From the NCBI GenBank assembly GCA_036250225.1, contig JAPZLL010000004.1, positions 806,001-870,000 on the forward strand: a stretch of 64,000 bases of DNA. The letters run 5' to 3'. The stretch comes from Cercophora sp. LCS_1 (Eukaryota; Ascomycota; Sordariomycetes; Sordariales; Lasiosphaeriaceae). The notes under the pieces were generated by a model, which was not told the DNA's origin, did no database searches, and saw only the letters and a program-made list of their open reading frames with translations. Within the stretch, counting starts at the first letter, position 1. Each line of letters begins with the position of its first letter. Shown here piece by piece: positions 20,836 to 32,062 of this stretch. The position numbers were made by a program, and so were the translations under genes.

Positions 20836-23800
20836 ATGACTCGTCTTGCGTTGCTTTCGACACAGCTACTTGTTACACTCATTACCCTTACAGGCACAGC
20901 ATGCGGCCTTCGATACGATGCTAAAGAAGCTGATTGGAACCTCAACACCAACAAGGCGGCCACGACGCCCTTGGATTACTGGGGCGAGCGCCCTGCCACT
21001 CACACGTACAAGGAGTCTCCTGAGAATTGGAGGGTTCCAACCTACACCTTGTTTCTTGACCGCTTCGTCAACGGCGATGCGACAAACGACAATGCCAACG
21101 ACACGGTCTTCGAGATGGACATCATGAGCACCCAGCTCCGGTTCGGCGGCGACCTAGCGGGCTTGGTCGATTCGTTGGACTACATTGCAGGCACGGGTTG
21201 CAAGGTTTGAGTGCCTGGATGATGTCAGAGATTCGGTCCTAACATGACGTAGGCCATCTACATTGCCGGATCGCCCTTCATCAACCTGCCTTGGGGTGCC
21301 GATTCTTACTCTGTATGTGTCTGAGTTGAGCTACCCAGCTGAAGCCGCTGACACCAGTTGTAGCCCATTGATTTGACGGTTCTGGATCACCATTATGGCA
21401 CTATCAAGGAATGGCAAGCCGCTATCGATGCCATCCACGCAAAGGGCATGTGGGTTATCATGGACAACACCATGGCTACGTAAGAACCCGAGCTCTTGTC
21501 TGGATGTAGCTTAGCTGACGGACGGACAGCATGAGCGACCTTATTGGCTTCAAAGGGCACCTGAACGAGAGCACGCCCTTCAAGGAGGAAGAACACGAGG
21601 TTATGTGGAAAACGGACCGAGTCTATCCCGACTTCACGATCAGCAACGATTACAACGACACATGCCAATTCCCCGCTTTCTGGGACGATGATGGAACGAG
21701 GATATATCCAACCCTCAAGGGATGCTACAACAGTGACTTCGACCAGTTCGGCGACGTTGAGGCCTTCGGTGTGCATAAGGACTGGAAGCGACAGTTGGCA
21801 AAATTCGCGTCCGTCCAGGATCGCCTTCGAGACTGGCATCCGCCCGTGGCTGCGCGCCTGGAGCACTTTTCCTGCATGACGATTGCCATGCTAGACATTG
21901 ATGGGTACCGTATCGACAAGGCAGTCCAGGTTACAGTAGACGCACAGGCGAAGTGGAGCACCGCCATGCGTGAATGCGCAAAGCGCTACCGCAAGGACAA
22001 CTTTCTGGTTGTTGGTGAAATCACGGCTGGAAATACTCTGGGCTCTATCTACCTCGGGCGTGGTCGTCAGCCAACCCAAGCTGCGCGCCTCGACCACAAG
22101 ACCGCCATGACGCTCGATCCCAAGAAGTCTGACAAGCCCGAGTTCTTTGTCCGAGAAGAAGGCAAGAGTGCGCTTGACGCCGGCGCTTTTCACTACTCGA
22201 TTTACCGGTTCATGACCCGTTTCTTAGGCATGAGCGGTTTCCTGAAGGCGGCTCATGATCTGCCAACCGACTGGGTGCAGACCTGGCACCAGATGATCGA
22301 GACCAACGACTTCTACAATGCGAATACCGGCAAGTTCGATCCGCGCCACCTATACGGTGTTACGAACCAGGATGTCTTTCGCTGGCCCGCCATCGAATAC
22401 GGCGTCGAACGTAACCTGCTGGGATACTTCATCATCACGTTCCTCCTGCCGGGCGCGCCCCTGATGTGGTACGGCGAAGAGCAGGCTATGTATCTGCTCG
22501 ACAGCACTGCCGAGAACTACGTTTTCGGAAGACAGTCGTTCGCCACTTCGCCGGCCTGGATGACCCACGGCTGCTTCGCGCTCGACAACGAGGTCTACAA
22601 GGACTGGCCCATTACCAAAGGAAGAGAGGGATGCAAAGACGAGAAGTCGAGCTACGATCACCGCGACCCCTCTGCACCGCTTCGAAACATCTTCAAGCAC
22701 ATGTTTGCCCTGAGAGAGGCGTTCCCAGTACTGGAGCATGGTTGGCTGCTTCAGGAACTTTCCAAACAAACCAAGGAAACCTACCTCCCGGAAAACAGTG
22801 ACCCTACTGAGCTGGGCATCTGGAGCGTCGCCCGTGGCTTGTTTCCTGGCGTGCAGGACGACGAAGTCGAGGACCCGGTCTGGCTTGTGTACCACAACCA
22901 GAAGGAGGTTACAGAATACGCGTTTGATTGCACCAACAAGGATGCTGCATTCTTCTCCCCCTTCGATGCCGGAACTAGCATCCGCAACGTGTTCAGCGAG
23001 GACGACCCCATCAAGCTCGAGTCTTCATCCTTCACCAGCAACTTCAGCAGTAACGCGGCCGGATGTCTCAGCAAAATCACCCTTCAGCCTTTCGAGTTCC
23101 GCATTTACGTGCCCGAGAAGCGCTGGCCCCGTCCTGCTCCGATGATCACGAGGTTCACTCCGGGTCACGACGAGCCCATTGACTCCACAAACGGTGACGG
23201 CAGCATCAAGATCGGGTTTGAGTTCAATGTCGAGATGAAGTCCTGCCAGTCGGTAGCTGATGATTTGTCCGTGGTCCTCATCGAAACCGGCGCCAACGAC
23301 GGAACCAAGATCAATTTCGACAAGCCCACATGCGGTGCAGTGCAAGGAGGGGAGCAGTTCCCGTGGACCGGGGCGATTCAGTCCAAGTGGCGGTTCGAGA
23401 CGACCCTTCGCAACGTTCAAGATGGCATTCTGAAGCTGACGCTCAACAACGCGACTTCGGTCGATGATCTTCCCACGAATTCGATCGACCACTTCCTTCT
23501 GCGTTACGGAAAGCCTAACAACCCGGTTGTCTTCCCGCTCCGCGCCAACTATTCGCGCAGTCTCCTCGAGGTGAGCAATGGCAAAATGTATCTCAACCAC
23601 GCGGCAGCAGGGGCGACCATGTGGCGCTACAGCACCAATTTCGGGTCAACCTGGAGCAAGTGGGCCAAGTACGAAGACTACGCGGCTCGGGTGCCCATCA
23701 ACGAACAGCCCTGGGACGGAACGCCCCTTCAGGCATGGGAAGGCAAGCATGTCCAGGTGCAGTACTTCAGCCAACCTCTGGGATCCTCGGCGTTCATCCA

Positions 23801-26800
23801 GCACTCGGACAGCAACGACTTCACGTTCCAGCGCCAGTTCCCGCGCGTCAATATACACGGGCCGTTCAACAAGTGGGGTTACGATGCTGGTCTGCCCGGC
23901 TCCATGGATCTGATCTTCCACCACACCTGGGAGCTGCACTACATGTATGAATGGCCTGCCCAGTTCCAGCTCAACATTTGGGGTATGAATCCGGACAACG
24001 CGCCTGATGCCGGCGCCATCTTTGGCGATGTGGATCGCGACGGAATCGTTGATCGCCTCCCGCCAAGCAGTCTGGCCCAGAACGTCATCAACATCACCGA
24101 GGCACCGGAATGGCCAAAGCTCGCCTACAAACTCCACTACAACGACGCGACGTGGAGATTCGAGCTTGTGCCTTCGGGCCACTACGGCATTCAGGTCGTC
24201 CTCTTTTTTCTTCTGTTGATCATGCCAGTGACCACGGCCAGCATTGCGCTTTGGATCTACATGGGCAGCTTCTACCAGGTCAAGGTCAATAAGTCCGGCT
24301 TTACAGCCAAGACGCTGTTGCCCTTCAAACTCGGCAAGCTCGACCTCAAGAGTGGCGGAAAGGCTCATGAAATGAGCGCCATCACCCCTCCGCCTCCACC
24401 CAGCGCGGCCTTGGCTGGGACGAACAGCGATGGCTCTCGGAGGACAGTGCTCATTGCCACCATGGAGTACAACATTGACGACTTTGGTATCAAGATCAAG
24501 ATCGGCGGCCTGGGTGTCATGGCCCAGCTGATGGCAAACGCGCTCCCCCACCTCGACATCATCTGGGTTGTTCCCGTCGTGGGCGATGTCAACTACCCCT
24601 TTGAACGCATGCAAGCCGCCGACCCGATGTTTGTCGATGTCATGGGACAGCCCTACGAGATCCAGGCATACTACTACACTTCCAAGAACATCACGTATGT
24701 CGTTCTCGATGCCCCGATCTTCCGCAAGCAGACCAAGGCAGACCCATACATCGCCCGCATGGACGACATTGAGAGCGCCATCCTGTACGCCGCGTGGAAC
24801 AGCTGTATCGCCGAGTCCATCCGCCGCTTCTCTGTCGACATCTATCACATCAACGACTACCACGGTGCTGCCGCGCCGCTCTACCTCCTGCCTCAAACCG
24901 TCCCGTGCTGTCTCTCGCTTCACAACGCCGAATTCCAGGGCATGTGGCCCATGAGGACGCCGGAGGAGCAGAAGGAAGTGTGTGAAGTGTTCAATCTGCC
25001 GCCTGAGGTGGTCAAGGAATACGTGCAGTATGGATCCGTCTTCAACTTGCTGCATGCGGGCGCCAGCTATTTGCGTCTGCACCAACGTGGCTTCGGAGCC
25101 GTGGGCGTGTCGAGGAAATACGGCGACCGCTCTCTGGCGCGTTACCCCATCTTCTGGAGCTTGAAGAACATCGGCCAGCTCCCTAACCCGGATCCTTCCG
25201 ACACGGCCGAGTGGAACCCTAACGAGGACGCCGCGAACCAGGCCAAGGGCGTCGAGGTCGACAGCAGCTTTGAGGAGAAGCGCGCCGACCTCCGGAGACA
25301 GGCGCAGGAGTGGGCCGGTCTCGAGGTCGACCCCAAGGCCGAGCTCTTCGTGTTTGTTGGTCGCTGGAGTTTGCAAAAGGGCGTGGACTTGATCGCCGAC
25401 ATCTTCCCCAGCATTCTTGAGAAGTACCCCTCCACCCAGCTGATCTGCATTGGCCCCGTTATCGATCTGTACGGAAAGTTTGCGGCGCTCAAGCTGGAGA
25501 AGCTGATGCAAAAGTACCCCAAGAGGGTGTTCAGCAAGCCCGAGTTCACCCAGCTGCCACCCTACATCTTCAGCGGCGCCGAATTTGCCCTGATCCCATC
25601 GCGTGATGAGCCCTTTGGCTTGGTGGCCGTCGAGTTCGGCAGAAAGGGCGCTCTTGGTGTTGGCGCCCGTGTCGGTGGTTTGGGGCAGATGCCAGGCTTC
25701 TGGTATACCGTTGAGTCGATGAGTCCAACCCACTTGCTCCAGCAGTTCAAGCAGGCCATTGTCTCTGCCCTAGAGTGCAAGTAAGTACTGGTTTTTTTTT
25801 TCCCGAGGTAAGGCGATTTGTAACTAACCCTTCTGCAGGACCTCGAAGCGGGCCATCATGCGTGCTTGGAGCGCCAAGCAGCGATTCCCGGTTGCCCAGT
25901 GGGTGAAGCAGATCGACGAGCTCTACAGCCAGTCCATCCGCATCCACCACAAGGAAGCCAAGAAGAAGAAGCTGGACGTTGTCAACCCTGGCCTTCACCC
26001 CACTCGGCCGTCATCACGGTCCAACACACCAGACCCAGACGGACCCGTCACTATCCTCGGCCCGTCCAGCAACGGCGGGACAATGTCCCCAGGGCTCTCG
26101 CCCGGCCCGGGGACCCCAGGCTTCAAGGGACTCACCTCGCCCAACCTCCCGACACCAAACGCCCCGTGGTCCTTCATGTCTAGATCCAACTCGCCGCGTG
26201 GCTCTATTGCCAGCACCATCAACGGCGGCGGACTCTACGCAAACCCGAGCGCCAGAGCCAGTACCGTTAGTGTCGACAGCTTCGCGATTCGTGCGCAAAA
26301 TGGCGGCATCTCATCTCCCGGGCTCCCCCCAGGCGGTGGGCTCGGATTCCCCAAGCCAGCATTCATGTCGCATCGCAACAGCAGCTTGCTCAGTCTTCCA
26401 GATGTTGTCGGCGATCGGCAGGACTTGAAGCTTCAGCAGGTCGACCAGTTCTTCAACGACACCACGGGTGAGTACTATGCCGAGTTCGACGAGCTGTTAG
26501 ATCAGCTGTCGGCGTCCAACTCGGCCAACGACCTGTGCATCGAGACCTTCCTCAAGAAGAGCGAGAAGGAGTGGTTCGCGAGGTACCGAGACGCCAAGCT
26601 TGGCCGGCTGAGGGATTCCAGCCGGACCCGCAGCATGGCCGGCAGCCGACCAGCATCCAGACAGGGCGACAACGGTCGCAATGAGTCCGTTGTCAGCCGC
26701 GGCCGCCAACGACACCGGAGCATGACCCCCAGCGGGCTAGCGCGGTCTGTGTTTGAGACGTCGCCACCCACAACCATGGGCGCGCACAACGAGGTGGATG

Positions 26801-28152
26801 ACGAGTTCTTGCTGGGTGATGGCTACCAGGCCCCAACCGGCTTGAGAAAGATTATGTCCATCCGCATTGGCGACTGGCCCCTCTATTCGTTCTTCCTCGC
26901 CTTTGCCCAAGTCATCTCCGTCAACTCGTACCAGATCGTCCTCCTGTCTGGTGAGACAACACAGACGCCCGAGAAGCTCTACATGGTTGCCGCCACATAC
27001 ATTGCCTCGTCGATGGTGTGGTGGGCAATGGAGCGCAACTTCAAGTCGGTTTACGCCCTTTCGGCGCCGTGGTTTTTCTTTGGCTGCGCCTTCCTCCTAT
27101 TAGGTGTTGCGCCGTTTATCGCCGACTGGCCCGTCCAGGAGGGCGTCATTAACGCTGCCACGTGCATGTACGCTGCGGGAGCCAGTGGTGGTGCCCTCGC
27201 CTTTGCGCTGAACTTTGGTGACGAAGGCGGCTCCCCCACCAGGCAATGGATCACTCGTGCCCTGGTGGTGAGCGGTGTGGCCCAAATCTACAGCCTGGCT
27301 TTGTGGTACTGGGGGTCCCTTGTGGCAAACCAGGATCCCACCAAGGTCGCATACCTGGGCAGCAGCACCATTCCGCAGGCCATCGTCGTTTGTGTGCCCA
27401 TTGCCGTCTTCCTCTGGGTCATCGGCGCCATCCTCTTTGTGGGTCTCCCCGACTTTTACCGCCAAACGCCGTCCACCATTCCCGGTTTCTGGATCTCGCT
27501 GTACCGAAGAAAGATCGTGCCATGGTTCTTCGTCATGATCGTCATCCAGAACTACTGGCTGTCGGCTCCCTATGGCCGCAGCTGGCAGTTCCTCTTTGGC
27601 TCGCAGTTCATCCCCGGATGGGGTGTTTTCCTTCTCGCGCTTGGCTTCTTTGTGGCGCTTTGGAGCATCGTCCTCTACGGCTTTTCCCACTTTTCCGACG
27701 AGCACACGTGGCTGCTTCCCATCTTCGCCATCGGTCTCTGCGCCCCGCGCTGGGCCCAGGAGTTCTGGGGTACCAGCGGCATCGGCTGGTACCTCCCCTG
27801 GGGCGGCAGCGCCATTGGACAGGCCATCCTGTCGCGCTGTCTGTGGCTGTTCCTCGGCCTCCTCGATAACATCCAGGGCGTCGGCCTCGGCATGATGCTC
27901 CTGGCCACGCTGACAAGACACCACGTGCTCACCGTACTCGTCGGCGCCCAGATCGTGGGTAGCGTCTTCACCATGATTGCGCGTGCGACAAGCCCCAACG
28001 CCTTGTCGCCACATACAACGTTTCCCGACTTCTCCCAAGGCATCATGCCCGGCGCGGCCAGTCCGTACTTCTGGGTGTGTTTGGGGATGCAGCTAATTAT
28101 TCCAATCGGGTTTTTCAAGTTCTTCCGGAAGGAACAAGTTTCGAAGCCGTAA
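20836..28152 (+). CDS. ags1: Cell-wall alpha-1,3-glucan synthase
   Basis: Very large polytopic enzyme that makes cell-wall alpha-1,3-glucan at the plasma membrane. Exons are 20836-21204, 21253-21312, 21364-21479, 21530-25780 and 25839-28152, joined by introns of 48-58 nt, giving 2369 residues, the usual size. In order: a signal peptide (residues 1-24); an extracellular GH13 amylase-like domain (about 60-560) with DGYRIDKA and a VGEI acid/base; a linker region; one TM helix (about 1070-1095, VVLFFLLLIMPVTTASIALW); a cytosolic GT5 synthase domain from about 1150 with the ADP/UDP-glucose signature KIGGLG and a DEPFGLVAVEFG loop; a Ser/Pro-rich linker; and about ten TM helices after residue 1945. 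Exon 4 ends inside the GT5 domain and the next exon starts TSKRAIMRAW, restoring frame. The three-domain order is diagnostic. Confidence 0.97.
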
Positions 28153-28834
28153 TCAGAGGGAGGAATGGAGATACCCCGGGCACTTATATTAAAACTGGTA
28201 GATACTATGATGTGATGCATTGTCTGGTGGCAGGCACTTGGCGCAGGTATACAAAGTATTGTTCCGTGATTTTGGCTGGCAGCATTTTCTCATCTTAGAC
28301 ATAAATGGAGGTGTATTGGATCGGTTTGGTTTGGCTTTCTTTGTATATATACTGTCTTATTTGGTAATAGACGAGTCTGCTACATTTCAAGCACCAGGTC
28401 ATGGTGGTGTGAAGTCGTGATGCTACCCTGTGTTTCTACCGTCCAGTCAGCATCACACCCAGACTATCATGAATCCTTCGCGTTCTGGTCTCGATAGCGA
28501 CTCCACAAGGCTGAGGTAGACTACCACGCCACCATGCCGCGTCGCACCGTCCCGGCTGATGGGTACGCCGTGGGGCTGGGGGTTGCGAATGCCACGATGT
28601 GACGCTGGTTTGCCAATGGGTTCCAGATTTTGGTGTAGTTTCCAAGATGCATGCGTTTGGGAGATATTCAAGGATGAGTTATCAATATTCGTGGGTTGAA
28701 TATCACAGGAAGTGCATGCAAGGTAGCCAGGGCAAGTGGCTAAGATGTTCCACCAAACTGAACCTGACCACCTAGTTCCATGTGAAACCCATTTTCCCCC
28801 TGTCAACATAAGGATAACCGCTGTCCTCTCCTTG
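28153..28834. other. Convergent spacer between ags1 and the F-box gene
   Basis: About 680 bp that must hold both 3' UTRs. AT-richer than the flanks. I see no further feature. Confidence 0.5.
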
Positions 28835-30433
28835 CTAGGAGTCGTACACCACCAGACTTCTCTCCAGTTCCGGATCCCCAGGTCGAGGCGGCAACAGACC
28901 CCGAGAGCGATCAACGGGGACAACGTACGAAACATGCAGATCGATCCCAGCTTTCGAAAACGCCTCGACCAATTCCCGGCACTGAGCCTCCGGCGGAGTC
29001 CGAAAGACCTCAACCTCGACCTGCTTAAGCTTCGGAAACTGAGCTCTGTCCTCCGCAAGCGCCCGCAGGTCACGGAAAATAACAGGCCAATAATTCACAC
29101 ACCCAACACGGAGACGCCTCAGACTCTTCGGGATCCTGACCAAAAACTCACTCGGCGAAGTAGCCAGCTCACTGTTCGCATCCTTCTCAAAGAACAAGTC
29201 GCCGTAAAGCACCTGCTGCTCGAGCTCCAGCTCCCCCAAACCCGGAAACGACGAAAAGTCCAGCCCCTTGCCCTTACAGTCTTCCCAATTTCGAAACTCG
29301 GCGTACAACCACGAACCGGGCAGAAACTGCGTATCGAAATTGAAGTCATCGGTATCCCAGTACCCGCTGTCCGGTGTCGTCGGAATGACCGAATAACACA
29401 GCCTCCGAAGCGTCGAAGCCACGGGGCCCAAAAGCTCTGGTGTGAGCATACCGCGCGGCGTGTAGTACATGTGGTCGTAGAACTCGAGGTCTTCCAAAAC
29501 AGGGCAGTGATTGACGATTTCCTGGACCTGGATCGCCATGAGGCCGTTGAGTGATAATTTCTTGAGATTCGGCAGCTTCACGTCCCATGGCAATGAGCCT
29601 CTCAGGTATTCGGCAAACACGGCAATGGCATCATCGCCCGGACAGTCGGGTGCAATCAGGGTGCGTAGGTTGGGCGCGTGCTCAAGCATTTTCATGGCCT
29701 CTTGAAGATGCATCGTGCTCTCGTCGGGGCTGTAGTTGCGGTCCTCGATGAAGGGGTGGCCGGGAAAGGCCAGGTAGGTCAAGTTCGGCATGTCGTATTC
29801 CCAGGCGACCCAAGAGTACCCTTGGCTGCCCTCCGCATGGTTGCGGTGCAGAGCGACCTGGGAGAGGTTGGGGGAAGAGGCGAGAGCTATTTCCTGGAGG
29901 ACCTCGACGGTTGGGCGGGTGTTGAAGATAACTTTTCGTCGCTCCAGATGGCCGCCTAGCTGTTCGGCGGCTTTTGCACAGAGGCCTTCGGGGTCGACGA
30001 GGGTGCGGTTGCGCACTTCTCGGTGGTCAAGCCCGGCGTAGGATGCTGAGGGGTCGGCTACCTCGCTGAATGACAGGGCTTTGACTGATGCGGCGAGATG
30101 CTGTTGTCGGAGAATGGGGAGGACAAACGACGAGAGACGGATGAGTTGGAGGTGGTAGTCATCCATTTCCATGCCGTGATACCAGTGGAAGAGAATGGGC
30201 TGCGCGATGTCGCGGAATAGTTTTGAACACTTGCTGAGGCGGCAGAGTGCGATTTGGTCGGCCATGCCTGCGGCCACTTGGTCGTATGGCGCGTCCACGA
30301 CATGATCGAGCTGGCAATGGAGGCAAAGGTTGGAGCAGATCTGTGTGATGATTTCGATGGGCAAGCCTGCGAAGCTGCACCGGGGTTTTGTGGCAGATGA
30401 CAAACCCGACCGGCTTATCACTTCCTCGCTCAT
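28835..30433 (-). CDS. F-box protein with leucine-rich C-terminal region
   Basis: Single exon, 532 residues from ATG 30433. An F-box-like segment, FAGLPIEIITQICSNLCLHC, lies near the N-terminus (about residues 20-40). A CRLSKCSKLFRDIAQPILF stretch follows, typical of the end of fungal F-boxes. The rest has irregular leucine-rich repeats such as PNLTYLAFPG, PNLRTLIAPD, PNLKKLSLNG and PVLEDLEFYD. By family, it would be a substrate receptor of an SCF ubiquitin ligase; the target is unknown. The frame stays open upstream to 30670, but that extension (79 codons) is unlike the rest and precedes the F-box, so it is probably 5' UTR. Confidence 0.8.
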   Translation of the reverse strand: MSEEVISRSGLSSATKPRCSFAGLPIEIITQICSNLCLHCQLDHVVDAPYDQVAAGMADQIALCRLSKCSKLFRDIAQPILFHWYHGMEMDDYHLQLIRLSSFVLPILRQQHLAASVKALSFSEVADPSASYAGLDHREVRNRTLVDPEGLCAKAAEQLGGHLERRKVIFNTRPTVEVLQEIALASSPNLSQVALHRNHAEGSQGYSWVAWEYDMPNLTYLAFPGHPFIEDRNYSPDESTMHLQEAMKMLEHAPNLRTLIAPDCPGDDAIAVFAEYLRGSLPWDVKLPNLKKLSLNGLMAIQVQEIVNHCPVLEDLEFYDHMYYTPRGMLTPELLGPVASTLRRLCYSVIPTTPDSGYWDTDDFNFDTQFLPGSWLYAEFRNWEDCKGKGLDFSSFPGLGELELEQQVLYGDLFFEKDANSELATSPSEFLVRIPKSLRRLRVGCVNYWPVIFRDLRALAEDRAQFPKLKQVEVEVFRTPPEAQCRELVEAFSKAGIDLHVSYVVPVDRSRGLLPPRPGDPELERSLVVYDS

Positions 30434-31456
30434 CTTGACGCTGGAGGAGCCGGACAGGCGGTGGTCAGAGAGATGCGAGTAGGAAAACTCCCAACCAGAC
30501 AGATGGATTCGCCAAGCCCAGCCAGTGGATATAAACTGCAGGTTGACAGACAGACAATTCGTCCTCAAAAACCCGGGGCTGCAAACAGAGAAAAGAAATT
30601 CGGCGACGGGAGAGTCACAGAGAAGAAGCGAGGTTAGGTAGCTAATTACCTTGGCGCCCAGGCTACCCAATACTTAGCGAGCAGGCCACGTCATTCAATT
30701 GTCCGAGAAAAGGCGAATCTGGCGGTCATCTTCTTATTTGTACTGGGCAACAACACAGGGCTTCGGCCAAAATTGCTGTCTATAGCGGCAGCAATGTGAC
30801 TGGACCGGTAGATGCTGTCGAATTTCGCACAAGTGATTCCGAGTTTTTTGCACACCACTTAACTCACATCTTGTGGAGAAGCTCATCAAGGGCAATGCCG
30901 TGTTGAATGTTCTGGATGGTGCTATGCAGCTGCTGGTCGAAGGTAATCCCCATCCCGCAATAATATAACCCCCACAACGACTTTGCAGAGTTTAAGTAAC
31001 CGAGTATATTAAAGAATCGAGGAAGCATGTTGTGTCTCTCTGCTATACCGCAGATCGTTAACCGGGTCGTCTTGTTAGCGCTTGTGCCCGACATGATCAC
31101 TTTAGGGTGCACCGGGCCAAATCTTTGACGAAACAAACAACGTATACAAAAAAGATCAAGGGCGTGTTCATCCGCTGAAAAAGGGGCGTGACCAGTATCC
31201 TACCGCATCACTCAATGAGTATAGGAACCTTTGTATTAGCCTCCTAAGACTTTTGAGATGGGACGGCGGGATACTTGCCAGGTCCTCTTTGATGCCATTG
31301 CAGGTTGAGCACTTTCCGACACCAAAGTGAAAGTTTTGCTAACTGGGATGAAACTGGCAATTGGATCCTCCACTTCTGAAGGAACCGTATGGGAATGCAA
31401 GGCAAAAAGTCGACGATCCTGTGGTTATTGGAGAGGGGCAAAAAAAATATTCGAAA
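30434..31456. other. Intergenic region upstream of the F-box gene
   Basis: Promoter and 5' UTR of the F-box gene at the left, then AT-richer DNA with only short frames (for example 30864-31136 minus). No further gene is supported. Confidence 0.45.
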
Positions 31457-31537
31457 CTCGGATACGGGGAGTCGAACCCCGGGCTGCTGAGCACTCGTGG
31501 TTGAGAGTCAGCGATGTTACCGCTACACCATACCCGA
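31457..31537 (-). tRNA. tRNA-Glu (anticodon CUC) with a 10-nt intron
   Basis: Read on the minus strand it folds as a complete cloverleaf. The acceptor stem TCGGGTA pairs with TATCCGA with one G-U pair, and the discriminator is G. The D arm is GTGT/ACAT around AGCGGTA. The anticodon stem GCTGA pairs perfectly with TCAGC. The T arm is CGGGG/CCCCG with loop TTCGACT. The anticodon loop starts CTCTCA, giving CUC. The 17 nt between the anticodon stem strands is a 7-nt loop plus about 10 nt (ACCACGAGTG), placed as a canonical intron after the base 3' of the anticodon. Without it the tRNA is 71 nt, normal for tRNA-Glu. Internal A and B box sequences (TGGTGTAGCGG and GGTTCGACTCC) are intact. Confidence 0.9.
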
Positions 31538-32062
31538 TTGAACGGATATGTTCCTTGTTCTGTTGGGATGAGCTGGCGGGGCCTCCCCTTATCAAGGGTT
31601 GGAGACCCACATGATTTAGATCGCTGTGCTCTCTGCCGTCTTGTTGCAATTGACCTACGGTGTAGATGCCTTTGCGTGTCCGTGCTTTAAAGCGCACCAA
31701 AGACGAATCGTCATTAGAGAAAGGATACCAGGGGGCAAAATCAACAAAGGAAAGGAAGAGAGATCAAACAAGTGAAGGGATAAAAAGGGTGGTGGTAAAG
31801 CAAAAAGCCGAAGAAAGTATATATGCTCCCCAACTCCTATGCTATATCGTGACATACAATCATTTCATCTCGTGCCCAAAGAAGGTGACGAGCCGACCGC
31901 CACCATGAAAACCCGATGAACGATGGCCAAGGGATATTGCAAGCATAACCTCAGAGAAAGGCTAGCTTGTCGACATTCTCTCGTCTGCATCCGGCGAAGA
32001 CGAGTCCCTGGGTTCCTCAGAGTTATCCTTCGTCGTCTCTTCTTCCTTCTCCTGTCGAAACG
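31538..32062. other. Intergenic region between tRNA-Glu and the C2H2 gene
   Basis: About 520 bp, purine-rich around 31700-31820. It holds the tRNA upstream flank and the 3' UTR of the zinc-finger gene. No other feature is seen. Confidence 0.45.

Noticed and set aside
23646..25733. 695-codon open frame on the minus strand opposite the glucan synthase
   Set aside because: Mirror frame produced by strong GC bias at third codon positions of ags1. It is rich in His, Arg, Val and Gly, has no domain, and the sense frame is unmistakable.
27100..28038. 312-codon minus-strand frame opposite the ags1 3' end
   Set aside because: Antisense of the polytopic membrane region; composition is charged and repetitive as expected for a shadow.
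30434..30670. 79-codon N-terminal extension of the F-box protein
   Set aside because: Composition differs from the rest, the F-box is normally near the N-terminus, and a good ATG follows at 30433.
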